Positions 61,948 through 64,000 of a stretch of 64,000 nt of DNA are shown piece by piece. The position numbers and the translations under genes were made by a program. Each line of letters opens with the position of its first letter. The stretch's first letter is position 1. This stretch comes from CBDCWO01 sp965223405 (lineage in GTDB: Bacteria; Bacteroidota; Bacteroidia; Chitinophagales; Saprospiraceae), in the NCBI GenBank assembly GCA_965223405.1, contig CBDCWO010000006.1:992001-1056000 (forward strand). The letters run 5' to 3'. The notes beneath the pieces were generated by a model. The model did no database searches and was not told the origin of the DNA. It saw only the letters and a list, made by a program, of their open reading frames with translations.

Positions 61948-62330
61948 GCCTCAAAAACATAGCTTGTAGATTGGACACACACCCCTGGGGGTATGACGAC
62001 GCACGGATTGTCTTCCAATTCCAGATTCTCAATGTTTCCTCTTTGAACTAATTGGTTCCGAACAAAAAGATACCTGGTACTATCCCAGCGGTAAATACCA
62101 AAGTTAGCCATATCATCAAATTGAGCACCACCTCCCTGACAATCACGGTATAGGTTCATGGTAAACCGGTAGTGCATTGTATTCGCATTAACTATGCCTA
62201 AGCACTCATAGGTTAACTCACCACCAATAATGTGTCTGGCTTGCAAAATATCACTGGCTCCAAGACCGATAAATAATAGAACCAGTATTTTATACAGAGG
62301 GTACTTGCCATAAACAAGTAATCTTTTCAC
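61869..62330 (-). CDS. N-terminal part of the frame-shifted PKD/CHU_C surface protein
   Basis: 153 residues: signal peptide (about 15-32, ending ILQARH) and IIGGELTYECLGIVNANTMH, the usual start of these proteins (HIIGGELTY). Sequence is family-like to CVQSTSYVFEA (about 128), after which the frame runs off into unrelated residues. The continuation LPVFPGSYFISYQRCC lies in another frame. Whether this is a real frameshift, programmed slippage or a sequencing/assembly error cannot be told here. Confidence 0.75.
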   Translation of the reverse strand: MKRLLVYGKYPLYKILVLLFIGLGASDILQARHIIGGELTYECLGIVNANTMHYRFTMNLYRDCQGGGAQFDDMANFGIYRWDSTRYLFVRNQLVQRGNIENLELEDNPCVVIPPGVCVQSTSYVFEACCQFFLVVILSHINDVAAIIPSPTL

Positions 62331-62448
62331 GAAACATTTTTTTTATAAACTAAAATACCTTTTAACAACGTTCCATTTCCTTGTAATCTATTAATTTGCA
62401 CCACTTTTTTAAGGTATTAATCAAATACTTAACAGAATTTTAGCTAAA

Positions 62449-63024
62449 ATGATGCTAGATTTTGCGAATCTTGAAAATATCGCCCAAATTTTAACGAAAG
62501 GTGGAGTTATTTTGTACCCAACGGACACGATATGGGGAATTGGATGTGACGCCTTCAACCGGGAAGCTACTTATCGTATTGCCGATATCAAGAACCGTCC
62601 CAGAAATAAACCTTTTATCTTATTAGTAGATGGTATAGACAGACTTAAATCTCTAGTCACTACTATTCATCCACGTATTGAAACATTGCTGCATTATCAT
62701 AAAAGACCCCTTACCGTGATCTATGACAAGATCCACAAAAGTGTACCGAGCCATTTGATTAGCTCTGAAGGCACATTAGGCATACGTGTAACACTAAATC
62801 CGATATGCAAAAGCATTATCGAACATTCAGACTGTCCACTGATTTCTACATCGGCAAACTTTAGCGGAGATCCATACCCAATTGCCTTTGAAGAAATAAA
62901 TCCCCAGATAGTAGCATTATGTGATTATGTAGTAAATCCGCCTCGTAATAAAATACTCTCAGGAGAACCTTCGGTTATTGTAAAATATTCTAAAAAAGGA
63001 GAATTGATCTTTTTACGGGAGTAG
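62449..63024 (+). CDS. tsaC: L-threonylcarbamoyladenylate synthase (Sua5/YrdC/YciO family)
   Basis: 191 residues; start ATG at 62449 (a second ATG follows directly). The YrdC fold shows GGVILYPTDTIWGIGCDAFN, then IKNRPRNKPFILLV, GTLGIRVTLNP and LISTSANFSGDPYP. The short length fits TsaC/YrdC without the extra C-terminal Sua5 domain. The enzyme makes threonylcarbamoyl-AMP from threonine, bicarbonate and ATP for the t6A37 modification of ANN-decoding tRNAs. A YciO-type paralog is possible. Divergent from the PKD/CHU_C gene. Confidence 0.93.
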   Translation: MMLDFANLENIAQILTKGGVILYPTDTIWGIGCDAFNREATYRIADIKNRPRNKPFILLVDGIDRLKSLVTTIHPRIETLLHYHKRPLTVIYDKIHKSVPSHLISSEGTLGIRVTLNPICKSIIEHSDCPLISTSANFSGDPYPIAFEEINPQIVALCDYVVNPPRNKILSGEPSVIVKYSKKGELIFLRE

Positions 63025-63263
63025 TTTTCAAGCTTGAAAATTACTAATGTGTTAGTGACTAATGACCATTTAGAAATATCCGATGATGCAGATGAGGGTA
63101 GCTGGATTGAATCTATATCGAAAAGCTTCAACTGGCTTTGGCCGGGAATTGTTTTTAACCACTAGTTCCTTGAGGCAGGCTGCAATCTGTGGATTTTTGC
63201 ACTAATTTCATGACTAGCGGCAGAATGTATGAATACCATTTCTCATCTATGACACCTACATAA

Positions 63264-64000
63264 CTAATTGTCCAAAGCAAGGTTAGCGCGGGCAGCTTGT
63301 ACAAATGGATCGTTTTCATCGACCATTTTCAACATTTCCTTTCTTCCCTTAATAAAATACATAAGGTGTTGTTTGAGCTTTTCATCAAAATACTCCTGCC
63401 ATTTTACCTTTTCCGTTAATTCCGTGTATTTAAAGAATTTCAAAAAAATGTGTTCTTGCTGATACCACTCCAATAGCTTTTCAGGTGTATAATTATAAAT
63501 CTCAGGTTTCTCTTTAATTAATTCGTATAGAAAAGGATACATTTTTCGAACAGTTTGCCTGGATGCATCCAGATATTGTAAACTATCAACGGGAACAAAA
63601 ATATCCGGTACAATTCCTCCACCTCCGTACACTGCTTTACCAGAGTTGGTATAATATATCTGTGAATCAATCACTTGCATTTTTTCTGCCAACAACATTT
63701 CTCCATTATCCCATCGATCGTGTAATTCTTCCCGGTATGCATCTCTGTTGGCATAAGATTTCTGAATCATCCTTCCACTGGGAGTATAGTACTTTTCTAC
63801 CGTTAATAGCAACGCCGAGCCATCAGTCAATTTAAATTCTTTTTGAACCAATCCTTTACCAAAAGAACGACGACCTATAATAGTAGCCCGATCCCAATCC
63901 TGAAGGGCACCGGCTAAAATTTCACTGGCAGAGGCGGAACCTTCATCTATAAATACAATGACATTCCTAAGGTCAAAAAAGGGATTTCCACGAGATTTGT
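63264..64000 (-). CDS. S41-family C-terminal processing peptidase (partial, N-terminus outside window)
   Basis: The frame is open from the window edge to the stop at 63264, so only the C-terminal ~245 residues are present. The catalytic region is visible: IVFIDEGSASASEILAGALQ (nucleophile Ser) and IIGRRSFGKGLVQKEF (general-base Lys), followed by LTDGSALLLTVEKYYTPSGR. The remaining ~150 residues are charged and helical, an extension common in Bacteroidota CtpA-like proteases. Such tail-specific periplasmic proteases trim or degrade envelope proteins; the PDZ domain and signal peptide would lie to the right of the window. Confidence 0.92.
   Translation of the reverse strand, partial: KSRGNPFFDLRNVIVFIDEGSASASEILAGALQDWDRATIIGRRSFGKGLVQKEFKLTDGSALLLTVEKYYTPSGRMIQKSYANRDAYREELHDRWDNGEMLLAEKMQVIDSQIYYTNSGKAVYGGGGIVPDIFVPVDSLQYLDASRQTVRKMYPFLYELIKEKPEIYNYTPEKLLEWYQQEHIFLKFFKYTELTEKVKWQEYFDEKLKQHLMYFIKGRKEMLKMVDENDPFVQAARANLALDN

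Noticed and set aside
1..64000. tRNA, rRNA, CRISPR or prophage genes
   Set aside because: Intergenic stretches were read for cloverleaf, rRNA-like, or repeat-spacer patterns and nothing convincing was seen; a dedicated search (tRNAscan-SE, Infernal) would be needed to exclude small RNAs.

Overview
The window reads as chromosomal DNA of a Bacteroidota bacterium, AT-rich and gene-dense. The evidence is a SusC/SusD outer-membrane pair next to a hybrid two-component regulator, several secreted proteins with type IX secretion (T9SS) C-terminal signals of both type A and type B (CHU_C), SprB-like repeats, and TAnnTTTG-type -7 promoter boxes. The mix of CHU_C, SprB and HYR-like giant proteins with a fabH-efp-accB-accC run suggests the Saprospiria/Chitinophagia side of the phylum; that placement is inference. 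No rRNA, tRNA, CRISPR array, phage or complete insertion sequence was seen.

Layout. 1-8.8 kb: a truncated SusD lipoprotein, its SusC partner and a 1385-residue hybrid sensor/AraC regulator, a typical glycan-uptake locus whose enzymes would lie left of the window. 9-18.9 kb: an OmpA-type protein, a glutaryl-CoA-type dehydrogenase divergent from folB, a DUF4197 lipoprotein, a sodium symporter with an enolase-superfamily enzyme, and an ECF sigma / anti-sigma / outer-membrane barrel operon. 19-24 kb: ftsK, a LolA-like carrier and a GH3-family protein. 24.4-34.3 kb: two giant T9SS cargo proteins (1482 and 1238 aa) and a thioredoxin-SPOR fusion. 34.5-42 kb: fabH, efp, accB, accC, an MsbA-like ABC exporter, a small T9SS cargo protein and a PLP-dependent deaminase, the last three overlapping by 4 bp. 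42-43 kb: a non-coding island of three head-to-tail inverted-repeat elements joined at CTAG.

43-49.7 kb is the most interesting part. Two compact operons converge and overlap at their 3' ends. The plus operon has a Rieske oxygenase, a CDP-alcohol phosphatidyltransferase and a membrane sulfatase/LtaS-like enzyme. The minus operon has an MDR dehydrogenase, a 6-pyruvoyl-tetrahydropterin-synthase-fold protein lacking the catalytic triad, a GT4 glycosyltransferase and a methyltransferase. Together they look like an uncharacterised pathway for a modified, glycosylated, possibly phospholipid-linked small molecule.

49.7-64 kb: small hypothetical proteins, a T9SS cargo gene whose signal peptide is split off by a 32-bp tandem duplication, topA, a membrane metallophosphoesterase, a 1032-aa T9SS protein made of eight unfamiliar ~105-residue repeats, rplS, a frameshifted PKD/CHU_C protein, a Sua5/TsaC-type tRNA-modification enzyme and the C-terminal part of an S41 peptidase.

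Small inverted-repeat elements of at least two families recur at gene borders. One copy supplies the last codons and stop of the hybrid regulator, and another ends directly before the start codon of the LolA-like gene.
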